Below are positions 8,237-16,638 of a stretch of DNA of 45,193 nt, piece after piece. Every line of letters begins with the position of its first letter. Positions within the stretch are counted from its first letter, which is position 1. The stretch comes from PNMQ01 sp964478775 (GTDB lineage: Bacteria > Pseudomonadota > Alphaproteobacteria > Paracaedibacterales > CAIOTO01): assembly GCA_964478775.1 (NCBI GenBank), contig CAYZJC010000010.1:1-45193 (forward strand), given 5' to 3'. A model generated the notes under the pieces. That model saw nothing but the letters and a program-made list of their open reading frames with translations. It made no database searches and had not been told where the DNA came from. The translations under genes and the position numbers were made by a program.

Positions 8237-9637
8237 TTAATAACCTGTCTTAATTCTTTCAAGCAATTCTTTAACTGTTGGAATAAAACCATTTGCATAG
8301 AATGGGTCTTTTCCAAAACGATATGCCTGGTGACCAGAGAACATGAGCTGATTGTCAACATCTGCCCCATGGCTAATTTCTTGCAATGTCTTTTGAATAC
8401 AAAATGAACGAGGGTCAGCTTTTTTACCCGTTGTGCCAGCTTCATTTTGTGCCCAGTTACTAAACTTACAGTGTGACAAACAACCCATACAATTAATTTG
8501 GTCTGACAAAATTTCATTTTCTTGAGCTGGGGTTACAAATACCACACTTGAATCTGGTGTGCGCATGGCTTGGGTAAAGCCAGATGCCACCCAACACTCA
8601 ACTAAGGTTTTATCGTGTTCTGTAAGGTATACAGGGCGTCCTCGTGCACCCACACCAAAAGGTGCGATATGGTCACCAACTGGGGCAGGGGAATAAGCCA
8701 CTTGTCGTTTTGATCTGTCATCTAACATGCGCATAAAGTTATTGTTGACAGCAGAAGAATAAAACCCTGTAGGGCTAAAACGGTTAAGAAAAATATCACC
8801 TTCTTGTAATGTGACAAGCTTTTTCTTCCATGCGTCTGAAATTGGGCTTTCTTGCGTAAGTAAGGGACGTGTACCGAACTGGAAAGCGATTGCGCCAAGT
8901 TCTGGGTTCTCTAACCAATCACTCCATTCGCTAAGCCACCAAACACCGCCTGCCATAATTATAGGCACAGTGTCTAAAATACCGCACTCACGCATGACAG
9001 CACGTAAATTCTTTACACGGTCATAAGGCGCTTGTGGTTGTAAAGGGTCTTCGCTATTAGATAAACCATTGTGACCACCTGCAAGCCAAGGGTCTTCGTA
9101 TACAACACCACCTAAATAGTCAGCAAATTTATTGTAAGCGCGTTTCCATAAAATATTAAATGCACGACCCGATGAAACAATTGGGTAGTAGTGAATGCCA
9201 TAGCTGACGCAAATTTCAGCAAGTCTGTATGGCATACCAGCGCCGCAGGTTACTCCATTGACGAGACCTTTTGTCTTTTCCAAAACACCGTGTAAAATGG
9301 GTTCAACAGCGCCCATTTCCCACAAAACATTCATATGAATGCGTCCATTACCATTGGCCATTTCATGTGCAATTTGTGCTTGGGTAATGCCACCCCTGAT
9401 TGCATTTTCAACCAATTCATTGTGACGCTCACGCCGCGTCTTGCCCTTATAAATTACGGGTATAATATTTCCATTGTCATCATAACTGTCAGCATTCACA
9501 GCAGAAAAGGTGCCGACGCCACCTGCGTTTGCCCATGCACCAGAGCTTTGACCGTTTGATACAGCAATTCCTTTTCCACCTTCGATTAATGGGTAGACCT
9601 CTTTACCAGCGATTTTGATGGCGTTCAATGAAAACAT
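8237..9637 (-). CDS. Nitronate monooxygenase-like FMN oxidoreductase
   Basis: 466 residues, with AAGGA six bases before ATG 9637. The protein has the TIM-barrel layout of the NPD/2-nitropropane dioxygenase family: an N-terminal GGKGIAVSNG loop, NGVTCGAGMPYRLAE, PIIMAGGVWW and an AFQFGTRPLL phosphate-binding segment for FMN. Family members oxidise alkyl nitronates or act as NAD(P)H:quinone reductases; the physiological substrate is unknown. The C-terminal part carries a Cys cluster, C383-x2-C386-x3-C390 with C413 further on, which could bind a metal or Fe-S cluster (inference). The long version, about 460 residues, is bigger than the usual 320-380 residue enzymes. The upstream thiolase gene is on the same strand, 167 bp away. 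Confidence 0.85.
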   Translation of the reverse strand: MFSLNAIKIAGKEVYPLIEGGKGIAVSNGQSSGAWANAGGVGTFSAVNADSYDDNGNIIPVIYKGKTRRERHNELVENAIRGGITQAQIAHEMANGNGRIHMNVLWEMGAVEPILHGVLEKTKGLVNGVTCGAGMPYRLAEICVSYGIHYYPIVSSGRAFNILWKRAYNKFADYLGGVVYEDPWLAGGHNGLSNSEDPLQPQAPYDRVKNLRAVMRECGILDTVPIIMAGGVWWLSEWSDWLENPELGAIAFQFGTRPLLTQESPISDAWKKKLVTLQEGDIFLNRFSPTGFYSSAVNNNFMRMLDDRSKRQVAYSPAPVGDHIAPFGVGARGRPVYLTEHDKTLVECWVASGFTQAMRTPDSSVVFVTPAQENEILSDQINCMGCLSHCKFSNWAQNEAGTTGKKADPRSFCIQKTLQEISHGADVDNQLMFSGHQAYRFGKDPFYANGFIPTVKELLERIKTGY

Positions 9638-9804
9638 GAAGAATCCTTACTTGTGCTAATTTATCTATTTTATTATGCATGATACAGTTGTAACGATAAT
9701 TTCTCATTTAGGCAAGAGTGTTTATCGACACAGCCTTAAAAAAGTGAACAGAAATGAAGAGAATAGTGGGGCACTACTCTCTTAAAAGGAAGATGTTGAT
9801 AAAG

Positions 9805-10998
9805 CTATAGCATTTCCACAGCTATAGCAACGCCTTCACCGCCGCCAATACAGACAGATGCTACGCCGCGTTTTAAATTGCGGTTGTTTAAGATGTTAAC
9901 CAAGGTTGCAATAACCCTTGCACCACTTGCACCAATCGGGTGGCCAATGGTACATGCACCAGACTGAACGTTCATACGTGACCTTTCAACTTTCAAATCT
10001 TTCATGACAGCCATAGGAACGATAGCAAAGGCTTCATTCACTTCAAAGAGGTCAACAGTGTTAATAGGCCAGTCTATTTTTGACAAAAGTTTTTGAATAG
10101 CACCAATTGGCCCTAAGGCAAACTTTGCTGGGTCTAACGCATGGCTTGCAAAGCCAACAATTCGTGCGATTGGTTTTGCAAATTCTTGTAAATGATCTGA
10201 ACCCAAGACGATAGCTGCTGCACCGTCTGCAATAGAACTTGAAGTTGCTGCCGTTACAGTTCCATTTGCACCAAATGCTGGGCGAAGGGCTTGAAATTTG
10301 TCAACCTTAACACGTGTTGGTTGTTCATCGTTTTCAATAATTGTTTGATTGCCTTTTGCATCCGTTATAATCACTGGGGCAATTTCATTTTTCCACAATC
10401 CTTTTGAAAGCGCATCTTGGTAAAAATCATAGCCTTCACGGGCATAAGCTTCTTGCATTTCACGGTCAAAACCATAGTCACTAGCGGTTTGGTCTGCAAA
10501 GACACCCATAGACATACGGTTCCCATTACCTGTTGTTTGGTAAGCGTCTTCTAGCCCATCTAACATCATATGGTCATATATTGCGCCATGCCCCATACGA
10601 AAACCATTTCTGGCCTTTGGTAAAAGGTAAGGGGCTTGTGACATGCTCTCAAAGCCACCTGCAAACATAACATCTGTAGGGTTAAGTGCGATATGATTTG
10701 CTGCATACATAACTGACCGCATACCCGAACCACACACTTTGTTAATAGTAGTAGCATTAATGGTGTCACCACACTCAAAGGCTGCTTTAACAGCTTGGCG
10801 CGTTGGCGCTTGACCTTGTCCAGCTGAAAGGACACACCCCATCATCACTTCTGTTGGAATAAACTTGGGCAAGGGGACGTCTGCTTGGATAGCTTTTAAA
10901 ATTGAAGCCCCCAATTGCCAGCCTTGCTGTGAGGAAAGTTGACCTTGAAAAGAGCCAATAGGAGTACGCTTTGCAGCATAGATGTATACAGAAGTCAT
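9805..10998 (-). CDS. Acetyl-CoA acetyltransferase (thiolase)
   Basis: 397 residues, full length for the family. It condenses two acetyl-CoA to acetoacetyl-CoA, or the reverse, in the cytoplasm. The three thiolase signatures are present: the nucleophilic Cys in NKVCGSGMRSV, the GHPIGASGARV segment with its His, and the C-terminal VCIGGGEGVA with the second active-site Cys. NEAFA, which lines the active site, is also present. The start is supported by AAGGTG upstream of the ATG. It could serve ketone-body or polyhydroxybutyrate metabolism or fatty-acid breakdown; no phaB, phaC or CoA-transferase gene is adjacent, so the pathway is undecided. Confidence 0.93.
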   Translation of the reverse strand: MTSVYIYAAKRTPIGSFQGQLSSQQGWQLGASILKAIQADVPLPKFIPTEVMMGCVLSAGQGQAPTRQAVKAAFECGDTINATTINKVCGSGMRSVMYAANHIALNPTDVMFAGGFESMSQAPYLLPKARNGFRMGHGAIYDHMMLDGLEDAYQTTGNGNRMSMGVFADQTASDYGFDREMQEAYAREGYDFYQDALSKGLWKNEIAPVIITDAKGNQTIIENDEQPTRVKVDKFQALRPAFGANGTVTAATSSSIADGAAAIVLGSDHLQEFAKPIARIVGFASHALDPAKFALGPIGAIQKLLSKIDWPINTVDLFEVNEAFAIVPMAVMKDLKVERSRMNVQSGACTIGHPIGASGARVIATLVNILNNRNLKRGVASVCIGGGEGVAIAVEML

Positions 10999-11037
10999 TT
11001 ATTTGAGCACCTTAATTAAAAATGAAAATTGTAAATG

Positions 11038-11069
11038 ACCCTACTTAACATATTGGTTTTAAGTAGGGT
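11038..11069 (-). terminator. 11-bp hairpin after bamF
   Basis: ACCCTACTTAA at 11038-11048 pairs perfectly with TTAAGTAGGGT at 11059-11069, with a 10-nt loop. It lies 15 nt after the bamF stop on the minus strand. The sequence that follows on that strand is T-rich (CATTTACAATTTTCATTTTT) but lacks an immediate T-run. Confidence 0.6.
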
Positions 11070-11084
11070 TTAAAAAGACTAAGC

Positions 11085-11450
11085 TTAAGCCCCTTGCTTT
11101 GCTTTTTCTAAAATTTCTTCACTGGTAGTGGAAGGAATGGCGTCTTTTTTAGCTTCAGGTTTTTCGCTTTGTGCACCAACCAATTGTTGTGCCTTGTCTT
11201 TTGCTGTTGCTTTAGAGGCATCGCCCGTTGTCTTAGGGTCTAGTTCAGTTGGAGTTGGCAATTCATCGTAGGATGGTGGCATGCTAAGAGGTTTGTTCGT
11301 ATTTACATTAAATTCATCTGCTTGATAATGGTCTAAACCAAATACGTTACGTACATTGTCGCAGCCTGTCAGTGTGAGCGATGCAAGCGTACCTATTACA
11401 GCTGTTGTTAAAAGTGTGAGATTGCGGGACGAAAAAAGTTTTATTGTCAT
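11085..11450 (-). CDS. bamF: BamF-like lipoprotein (DUF3035)
   Basis: 121 residues. The signal peptide ends in the lipobox LTGC, with Cys30 as the lipidation site, so the mature protein is an outer-membrane lipoprotein facing the periplasm. The segment after it, FGLDHYQADEFNVNTNKPLSMPP, matches the DUF3035 pattern seen in BamF, an alphaproteobacterial accessory subunit of the beta-barrel assembly machinery. The rest is a low-complexity Lys/Ala/Glu-rich tail. It follows lspA by 47 bp on the same strand, the order typical of Alphaproteobacteria. AAAGGT precedes the ATG. The family assignment rests on the short conserved motif and the context. Confidence 0.8.
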   Translation of the reverse strand: MTIKLFSSRNLTLLTTAVIGTLASLTLTGCDNVRNVFGLDHYQADEFNVNTNKPLSMPPSYDELPTPTELDPKTTGDASKATAKDKAQQLVGAQSEKPEAKKDAIPSTTSEEILEKAKQGA

Positions 11451-11497
11451 TGTGTTACCTTTTCTATAAGAGGTGGCTGTAAAAATAAAATTTAGTT

Positions 11498-12004
11498 TTA
11501 TTTTTTGTTTTTCATACCATTAGGATGCCACACATTATTCATCAAAATCAAGATCACACAGCATACAATCGCACTATCAGCCACATTAAATGCTGGCCAA
11601 TGGTAAGCCCCCATATGAAATGACAAAAAATCAACAACGGCACCATGCATAAATCTGTCTGCTACATTTGATAATGCCCCTGCAATAATGGCCATGCATG
11701 ACAGTTGTTCTATGCGTGATGTTGAAAGAATAATCATACGAACTAGCCATAAGCACAAAGCTATGGCGATAAAGGCAAATACCCACACAGCAAGCTTCCC
11801 ATGTGACTGCAACATCCCAAAGCTGATGCCAAAGTTATATACATGGCAAATATCAAAAAATGGCAGCACTTTGATGCTTGTATATTTAGGAACTTTCCAA
11901 ATGATAAGCCATTTGGTGAGTTGGTCTAAGCTCAACACACTCAAAAAGACAATCAATAAATCTTTTAAGGGTAGGGTGTTTGTTTTATGTTTTTTTGTTT
12001 TCAT
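11498..12004 (-). CDS. lspA: Lipoprotein signal peptidase (signal peptidase II)
   Basis: 168 residues with four hydrophobic segments, the size and topology of LspA, an inner-membrane aspartyl protease that removes the signal peptide from diacylglyceryl-modified prolipoproteins. The two catalytic aspartates lie in NVADRFMHGAVVDF and in FNVADSAI. The N-terminal segment has SLDQLTKW, the conserved D-Q-x-T-K motif. ileS, often found upstream, is absent here. lgt, the preceding enzyme of the pathway, is at 30118, and a lipoprotein substrate (BamF) is encoded just downstream. Confidence 0.95.
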   Translation of the reverse strand: MKTKKHKTNTLPLKDLLIVFLSVLSLDQLTKWLIIWKVPKYTSIKVLPFFDICHVYNFGISFGMLQSHGKLAVWVFAFIAIALCLWLVRMIILSTSRIEQLSCMAIIAGALSNVADRFMHGAVVDFLSFHMGAYHWPAFNVADSAIVCCVILILMNNVWHPNGMKNKK

Positions 12005-12082
12005 ACCTATTCTTCTTAATTTTTCTAAGGGTGTAAAAAAGCTTGCAAAAAGGTGAAAAGCTTACGCGTGTTTCAATGGTTC

Positions 12083-12111
12083 TTGAAAAGGTAAGCATCT
12101 CTTATTACACT
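12083..12111 (+). promoter_or_regulatory. Candidate sigma70-type promoter for the HisC-like gene
   Basis: TTGAAA at 12083-12088 and TACACT at 12106-12111 are separated by 17 bp, 52 bp before the ATG at 12164. It lies in the divergent region between lspA and the aminotransferase gene. Similar hexamers precede lpxK. Confidence 0.45.
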
Positions 12112-12163
12112 AGTCAACACATTATAAAAACAATCTTGTAATTAGCAAAGCTAAAAGGCCCTT

Positions 12164-13195
12164 ATGTTTGACTTATCTAAAAATGAAAATCCGCTTGGGT
12201 GTAGCCAAAATGTTGTTGAAGCTTTTCATTCCTTTAAAGACTTTGCAAAATATCCAGATAGAAGCGCTGAACTTCTATGTCAAACAATTGCATCTGTCCA
12301 CCATATTGACCCAAATCGAATTTTATGCGGGTGTGGAAGTGAAGATTTACTCATTAGTCTGATTGAAAGTTTTGCAAAAAAAGAAATTCAAACCCATCCA
12401 AACAATGTCAAGCCTGAAATTATTTACCCAAAGCACGGTTTTTTTTTGTATGAGAAAATAATTGCTTTAAATCAGGCAAGGTTAACGCCAAAGACTATTT
12501 CGCATGAACTAAGTGATTGTGTGTCTGTTGATGCCATTTTGTCTGCCGTTACAGAAAACACAACGGCAATTATTCTGGACCACCCAGGAAACCCAGGCGG
12601 ACAATATTTACAAACCGTTGAACTTAAACGCTTAATCGACAATGTCCCCCCGCGTATTACGATTGTAATTGATTCTGCTTATGCTGAATATATGTATGGG
12701 GTTCAAGACTATACCAGTGGCCTTGAATTTGCAGGCCTTTATCCCAATATTATTGTCACCAGAACATTTTCAAAAGCTTATGGCCTTGCAGGACTTAGGA
12801 TTGGTTGGCTCTATGCAAGTGAAGCTTGTATGGAATTTTTAAATACAAGACGCACCTTATTTAAGGCAAGCGCAATTGCCCAACATTGTGCGATCGAAGC
12901 TTTAAAAGACCAAGCCTTTTTAAAACAATCTATTGAACATACCCTTTATTGGCGAGAACAACTAGAAAAAGCGTTGGAAGCGAAACAAATACTTGCGCTT
13001 AACAGTTTTGCTAATTTTGTTGTTGTAAAGCAAAATAGCATCAAAGAAGCTAATGAATTGAGAGAAAAAATAGAACTTTCTTGTGACATACTGTGTAGTG
13101 ATTTGTCAGTCTATGGATTTGCAAATTATCTACGCATTTCTATTGGATCTAAAGAAGCGATGGAAAAATTGATTTCATTTTTGTTAAGTTATTAG
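12164..13195 (+). CDS. Histidinol-phosphate aminotransferase-like PLP enzyme
   Basis: 343 residues, fold-type I class II aminotransferase. It opens with LSKNENPLG, typical of HisC and CobD (threonine-phosphate decarboxylase). Other hallmarks are GCGSEDLL (phosphate-binding loop), DHPGNPGGQY (the conserved N-P segment), DSAYAEY, and TFSKAYGLAGLRIGW with the PLP-binding lysine. HisC converts imidazole-acetol phosphate and glutamate to histidinol phosphate; many homologues act on aromatic amino acids instead. No other histidine-biosynthesis gene lies in the window, so the substrate is open and I give no symbol. It is divergent from lspA and convergent with motE (15 bp between stops). Confidence 0.82.
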   Translation: MFDLSKNENPLGCSQNVVEAFHSFKDFAKYPDRSAELLCQTIASVHHIDPNRILCGCGSEDLLISLIESFAKKEIQTHPNNVKPEIIYPKHGFFLYEKIIALNQARLTPKTISHELSDCVSVDAILSAVTENTTAIILDHPGNPGGQYLQTVELKRLIDNVPPRITIVIDSAYAEYMYGVQDYTSGLEFAGLYPNIIVTRTFSKAYGLAGLRIGWLYASEACMEFLNTRRTLFKASAIAQHCAIEALKDQAFLKQSIEHTLYWREQLEKALEAKQILALNSFANFVVVKQNSIKEANELREKIELSCDILCSDLSVYGFANYLRISIGSKEAMEKLISFLLSY

Positions 13196-13210
13196 TGTCA
13201 AACACTGTAT

Positions 13211-14344
13211 TTACTTCTTTGAAAATGGGTTTTTATCTGAAACCGTTAAAATAAGGACATCTTTCGCTTTTGAAGGCGGCATTTGGTCTAAGATGGCAGA
13301 TATTTTCCGTGGGCTCATTTGTGGAACTAATTCTTTTAAGACATTGGTCTCCATTTTTTCTAAAATTTGGGCGGCATTTTTAGTCTTCATACCTTCAATA
13401 ATCTTAATGAATTTTTCAAGTTTGAGTTTTTGTTGTTTATCGGCTTGATTAAGTGATGTGTTGATTGTTTCTTTAAGAGCTTTCATTTCTGAAATCTTTG
13501 TTTCTAATTCCTTCTTCATGACATCAATCATCAGTTTCTTTTTGTTAATGGCTTCCTTTTCAGCGGCTAGACTTTCTTGTTCTTTGGCCACTTTTGCAAG
13601 AACCTCTATATCTTTTGCGGAACTAAATTCTAAGGGGTCAAATTGAACTTCTTCTTTATCTACTTTAGCTTTATCATCTTTTTTTCCTGTGGGGTTTTTA
13701 TTGTCTTTTGCGCCATTCGTGTTCTGTGGTATTGCATTTGTTACTGGTGTATTTGGTGTAGCAGGCGTGTTGGGTGTTGGCGATGATGCACGCGCTTCTC
13801 GACCCATCTTAAATTGAGGTAAATATTTCTTGAGCGGATACAACCATGACAAAGTCTGCTGGACACTTAACCATGTTTCATTTTTTGCATGATACAAAGG
13901 CGTACTGTCAGCCTCTGGTGGTCTTTCAAATTTATCAACAAGCGCAGCGCTCTTGAAAACAAAGTAGAATATCAGCACACCAATCAGGATAAAGAGTTGT
14001 TTTTGACGTCGAGGTAGATTAATAATAAAGACTTTATTTTTGTTTTGATTAAGGTCTGCTGTAGATTTTAAAATATCTTTTTTTATTTTAATGGGGCTAT
14101 TTTTATTGTCATCATTTGTTGAAAACTGCGTTGCAAAGCCGCTGCTTTTAATTTCTGCAACGTCTTCTATATCATTGATTTGATCAAGCCAATGTGTGCG
14201 TTGTGGTTGTGCCTTATGATGATTTATGTTTGTTTTGTTTTGCATACCATTGGCCAAATCAAGCAATTCTTTTTTACCTGAAGCTGCGATAAGGCGTTCA
14301 GTCTTTGCTTGAATAGAGGATTGGTAGGCACGTGGAATGGTCAT
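13211..14344 (-). CDS. motE: MotE-like flagellar protein (MgtE N-terminal-like domain)
   Basis: 377 residues. A charged cytoplasmic N-terminal part of about 130 residues is followed by one membrane segment (FILIGVLIFYFVFKSAALV). A Pro/Thr/Asn-rich linker leads to a Lys/Glu-rich coiled coil (about residues 235-300). The C-terminal part, IIEGMKTKNAAQILEKMETN...SPRKISAILDQMPPSKA, is the helical MgtE_N-like domain. In Alphaproteobacteria such proteins are MotE, a periplasmic chaperone for the motor protein MotC, or FliG-like helpers. Position directly after DUF6468, fliM and fliL supports a flagellar role. The long N-terminal cytoplasmic part is larger than in typical MotE (about 180-250 residues). 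Confidence 0.72.
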   Translation of the reverse strand: MTIPRAYQSSIQAKTERLIAASGKKELLDLANGMQNKTNINHHKAQPQRTHWLDQINDIEDVAEIKSSGFATQFSTNDDNKNSPIKIKKDILKSTADLNQNKNKVFIINLPRRQKQLFILIGVLIFYFVFKSAALVDKFERPPEADSTPLYHAKNETWLSVQQTLSWLYPLKKYLPQFKMGREARASSPTPNTPATPNTPVTNAIPQNTNGAKDNKNPTGKKDDKAKVDKEEVQFDPLEFSSAKDIEVLAKVAKEQESLAAEKEAINKKKLMIDVMKKELETKISEMKALKETINTSLNQADKQQKLKLEKFIKIIEGMKTKNAAQILEKMETNVLKELVPQMSPRKISAILDQMPPSKAKDVLILTVSDKNPFSKK

Positions 14345-14398
14345 AAATTAATTCTTATTACATCACTAAATGGCTTAATGTGTGGGTGCGTGCTGGCA

Positions 14399-15118
14399 TT
14401 AACGAATTCCTTTTAGCTTTTCCATGATGCCGCGTTCTGTAATGGGAATAGCTTGAGATCTTGGTTGTTGACTATAGGCCCTGTTGCCTTGTGCGGTGTG
14501 CGTTGTTGCATAAGCATTATTTTCTGTGGGTTGGGAAAAGTATTGTTCTGTTGTCCCATTGTTGATGTGCTGCGTTGTAAAAGGTTCTTCTTCGTAAGGA
14601 GAAAAATCTTTTGGTTCAGCTAAGCCATATGCTTGGTTTTCAGTAGTTCTATTTTGTGGGCGATTTAATGTATTGGGCATTGGGTTCTTGTAAGCCATCT
14701 TCTCTTGCGTGAGGGACGTTTCCGGTGTTGAAAAGGTTCCATCATTTCGCTGATGCGCTTTTGTAAGTTGCATTGTGTGATGAAGTTGATGATCCATCGC
14801 CCTCGCTTTTTCAATGACGTCATCTAAGCGTGCTGCTATTTTATCTGCATGTTCAAGTAAAATATCAAAGTCATCCTTTAAAGCTTTTGCCGCAGGCAAA
14901 CTGTGATTAAGTCCTTTTTCACTGATGTCTGCAACTGTTTTAAGTTTATCTATAGAACTTGAAATGTTTTGTAAATACAAGGATAAATTTTTCATGAAGG
15001 GCGATAAATCTTCCCCCATTTCACGCATTGTTTTAAGGCGTTTGTTGAGCTTTATGCAAAATATAATTGCCATAATAAGTAAGCTAATAATGAGTAAGTC
15101 AGGTAAGTAATTCATCAT
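14399..15118 (-). CDS. DUF6468 flagellar-cluster protein
   Basis: 239 residues with a single N-terminal membrane segment (LPDLLIISLLIMAIIFCIKLN). A helical, probably coiled-coil part follows (about residues 30-130, with AKALKDDFDILLEHADKIAARLDD). The C-terminal part is disordered and rich in Gln, Asn and Thr. The membrane-plus-LPAAKALKDD region is what I associate with DUF6468, found between fliM and motE in alphaproteobacterial flagellar clusters. The molecular function is unknown. GGAG lies upstream of two consecutive ATG codons (15118 and 15115). The stop is 54 bp before the motE start. Confidence 0.7.
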   Translation of the reverse strand: MMNYLPDLLIISLLIMAIIFCIKLNKRLKTMREMGEDLSPFMKNLSLYLQNISSSIDKLKTVADISEKGLNHSLPAAKALKDDFDILLEHADKIAARLDDVIEKARAMDHQLHHTMQLTKAHQRNDGTFSTPETSLTQEKMAYKNPMPNTLNRPQNRTTENQAYGLAEPKDFSPYEEEPFTTQHINNGTTEQYFSQPTENNAYATTHTAQGNRAYSQQPRSQAIPITERGIMEKLKGIR

Positions 15119-15149
15119 ATTTTTTCTCCGATTTTAATATGTATTGATT

Positions 15150-16613
15150 TTATATATTTCTCGTTTTTTTGGTGGGTACACGAATCATATTTTCTTCAAC
15201 GCGTATGGCAACTTTTCCATTTTTATGCCCCACAACCCCTTTGAAAAGTTCATGTTCACCACTAACGGCACTCACAAGTGAGTTTGGTGTAACGGAAAAT
15301 TGAATTTGGTCTCCTGGTTTCCAATGCAACACTTTTCCTAATGGCATTGTTGTATGGTCAAGGTGAATATCAAATTCTACATCTGTTTCCCAAAGTTCGT
15401 TCGCAAGGTGTTGTTCCCAAATAGAATCCCTTCCAAATTTTTCCCCCATAAAGTTTTGCAGAAGTAGTTCGCGAATGGGTTCAATGGTGGCATAGGGTAA
15501 CATCAAACTCATGCGACCACCGCGATCATCAATTTCGATGTGTAGTTTAATTAAGATGCCTGCGTTGGCTGCACGTGCGATCATCGCGAAATGTGGGTTG
15601 ATTTCAAGACGTTCAAAATTAAAAGTAATAGGGCTTACCGGTTCAAAGGCAACTCTTAAGTCTTCCAAGAAAACATTCATCAACTTTTCAATTAAGTTGC
15701 GTTCAATTGTCGTGTAGGGTCTGCCTTCAACGCGCGTTGCTGTAATACTGCGTCTACCACCCAACAACACATCCACGATAGAATAAATTAAGGCACTGTC
15801 CACCACGAGCAGGCCTTGGTTGTCCCATTCTTGTGCGTGGAAAACACCGAGCATTGCTGGAAGAGCGATAGAGTTAAGGTAGTCTCCAAAGCGGGTGGAT
15901 TTCATTGATTCAAGTGATATTTCAACGTTGTCAGATGTGAAGTTGCGAAGTGAAGTTGAAAGAATTCGAAGAAGTCGATCAAAGACAACCTCCATCATAG
16001 GAAGTCGCTCATAATAAATAAGCGTCTTATTTAAAATGGCATCAATTCCACTTAACGCTTTTTTTGAACCAGATGGGTCAGCGAAGCCAAGCAAGCTATC
16101 AATTTCACTTTGGTCAAGTTCGCGCAAATCTTGCTCTAATTCATTTCCGCCATTAAGAAGCTGGTCTAAGTTCACCGAACTTTCACTACTGCTGCTTAAG
16201 CTTTTTTCCCATGCGAGAGCTAATAAATCGTCGACATCTTCACTGTCAGACTGATCTGTGCGCTTTTGTTGTGAGTTATTATCATCAAGAGAGTCAAGTA
16301 AGGAAAGTCCGCTTTCAATGGAAGCTTCAAAAGCATCTTCTGATAAGTTTTCAGTTGGTGTACTTCCCACTTCCTTAAGTGTTTCGTCTAATTCTTGAAA
16401 AGCGCCTTGCACATCTGGGGGGGAGGAAGAAAGCTCAGCTTCACCTTCAGCTAAAGTTTCAGTATCAGAGGGATGTTGTTCTTCATCTTGTGTGGAAGAA
16501 GGTGCATCTGTGTTACTGCCATCACGTGTATTATCAACGCTTTCATGTGTAGATTCAATTGAGCTATCGTCTCCCCTTGAAGGTGTTTGATCTTGATCTT
16601 CATCATCTCGCAT
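15150..16613 (-). CDS. fliM: Flagellar motor switch protein FliM with long acidic N-terminal extension
   Basis: 487 residues against about 320-380 for most FliM. Residues 1-165 are very acidic and Ser/Thr/Gln-rich (MRDDEDQDQTPSRGDD...). The canonical N-terminal CheY-binding motif of FliM appears only at residues 166-176, as LDQSEIDSLLG. The middle domain follows (FDRLLRILSTSLRNF, RFGDYLNSI, LLGGRR), then the SpoA/FliN-like C-terminal domain (MPLGKVLHWKPGDQIQF). FliM sits in the C-ring and couples CheY-P binding to motor switching. The long start is real by sequence: AGAGGA lies 8 nt upstream of ATG 16613, and the frame stays open. It follows fliL by 25 bp. Confidence 0.93.
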   Translation of the reverse strand: MRDDEDQDQTPSRGDDSSIESTHESVDNTRDGSNTDAPSSTQDEEQHPSDTETLAEGEAELSSSPPDVQGAFQELDETLKEVGSTPTENLSEDAFEASIESGLSLLDSLDDNNSQQKRTDQSDSEDVDDLLALAWEKSLSSSSESSVNLDQLLNGGNELEQDLRELDQSEIDSLLGFADPSGSKKALSGIDAILNKTLIYYERLPMMEVVFDRLLRILSTSLRNFTSDNVEISLESMKSTRFGDYLNSIALPAMLGVFHAQEWDNQGLLVVDSALIYSIVDVLLGGRRSITATRVEGRPYTTIERNLIEKLMNVFLEDLRVAFEPVSPITFNFERLEINPHFAMIARAANAGILIKLHIEIDDRGGRMSLMLPYATIEPIRELLLQNFMGEKFGRDSIWEQHLANELWETDVEFDIHLDHTTMPLGKVLHWKPGDQIQFSVTPNSLVSAVSGEHELFKGVVGHKNGKVAIRVEENMIRVPTKKTRNI

Positions 16614-16638
16614 GATCTGTTTCCTCTAACCTTGTTTG

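Noticed and set aside
9758..9782. Imperfect hairpin after the thiolase gene (AGAGAATAGTG / CACTACTCTCT)
   Set aside because: The stem has an internal mismatch and no T-run follows; too weak to list as a terminator.
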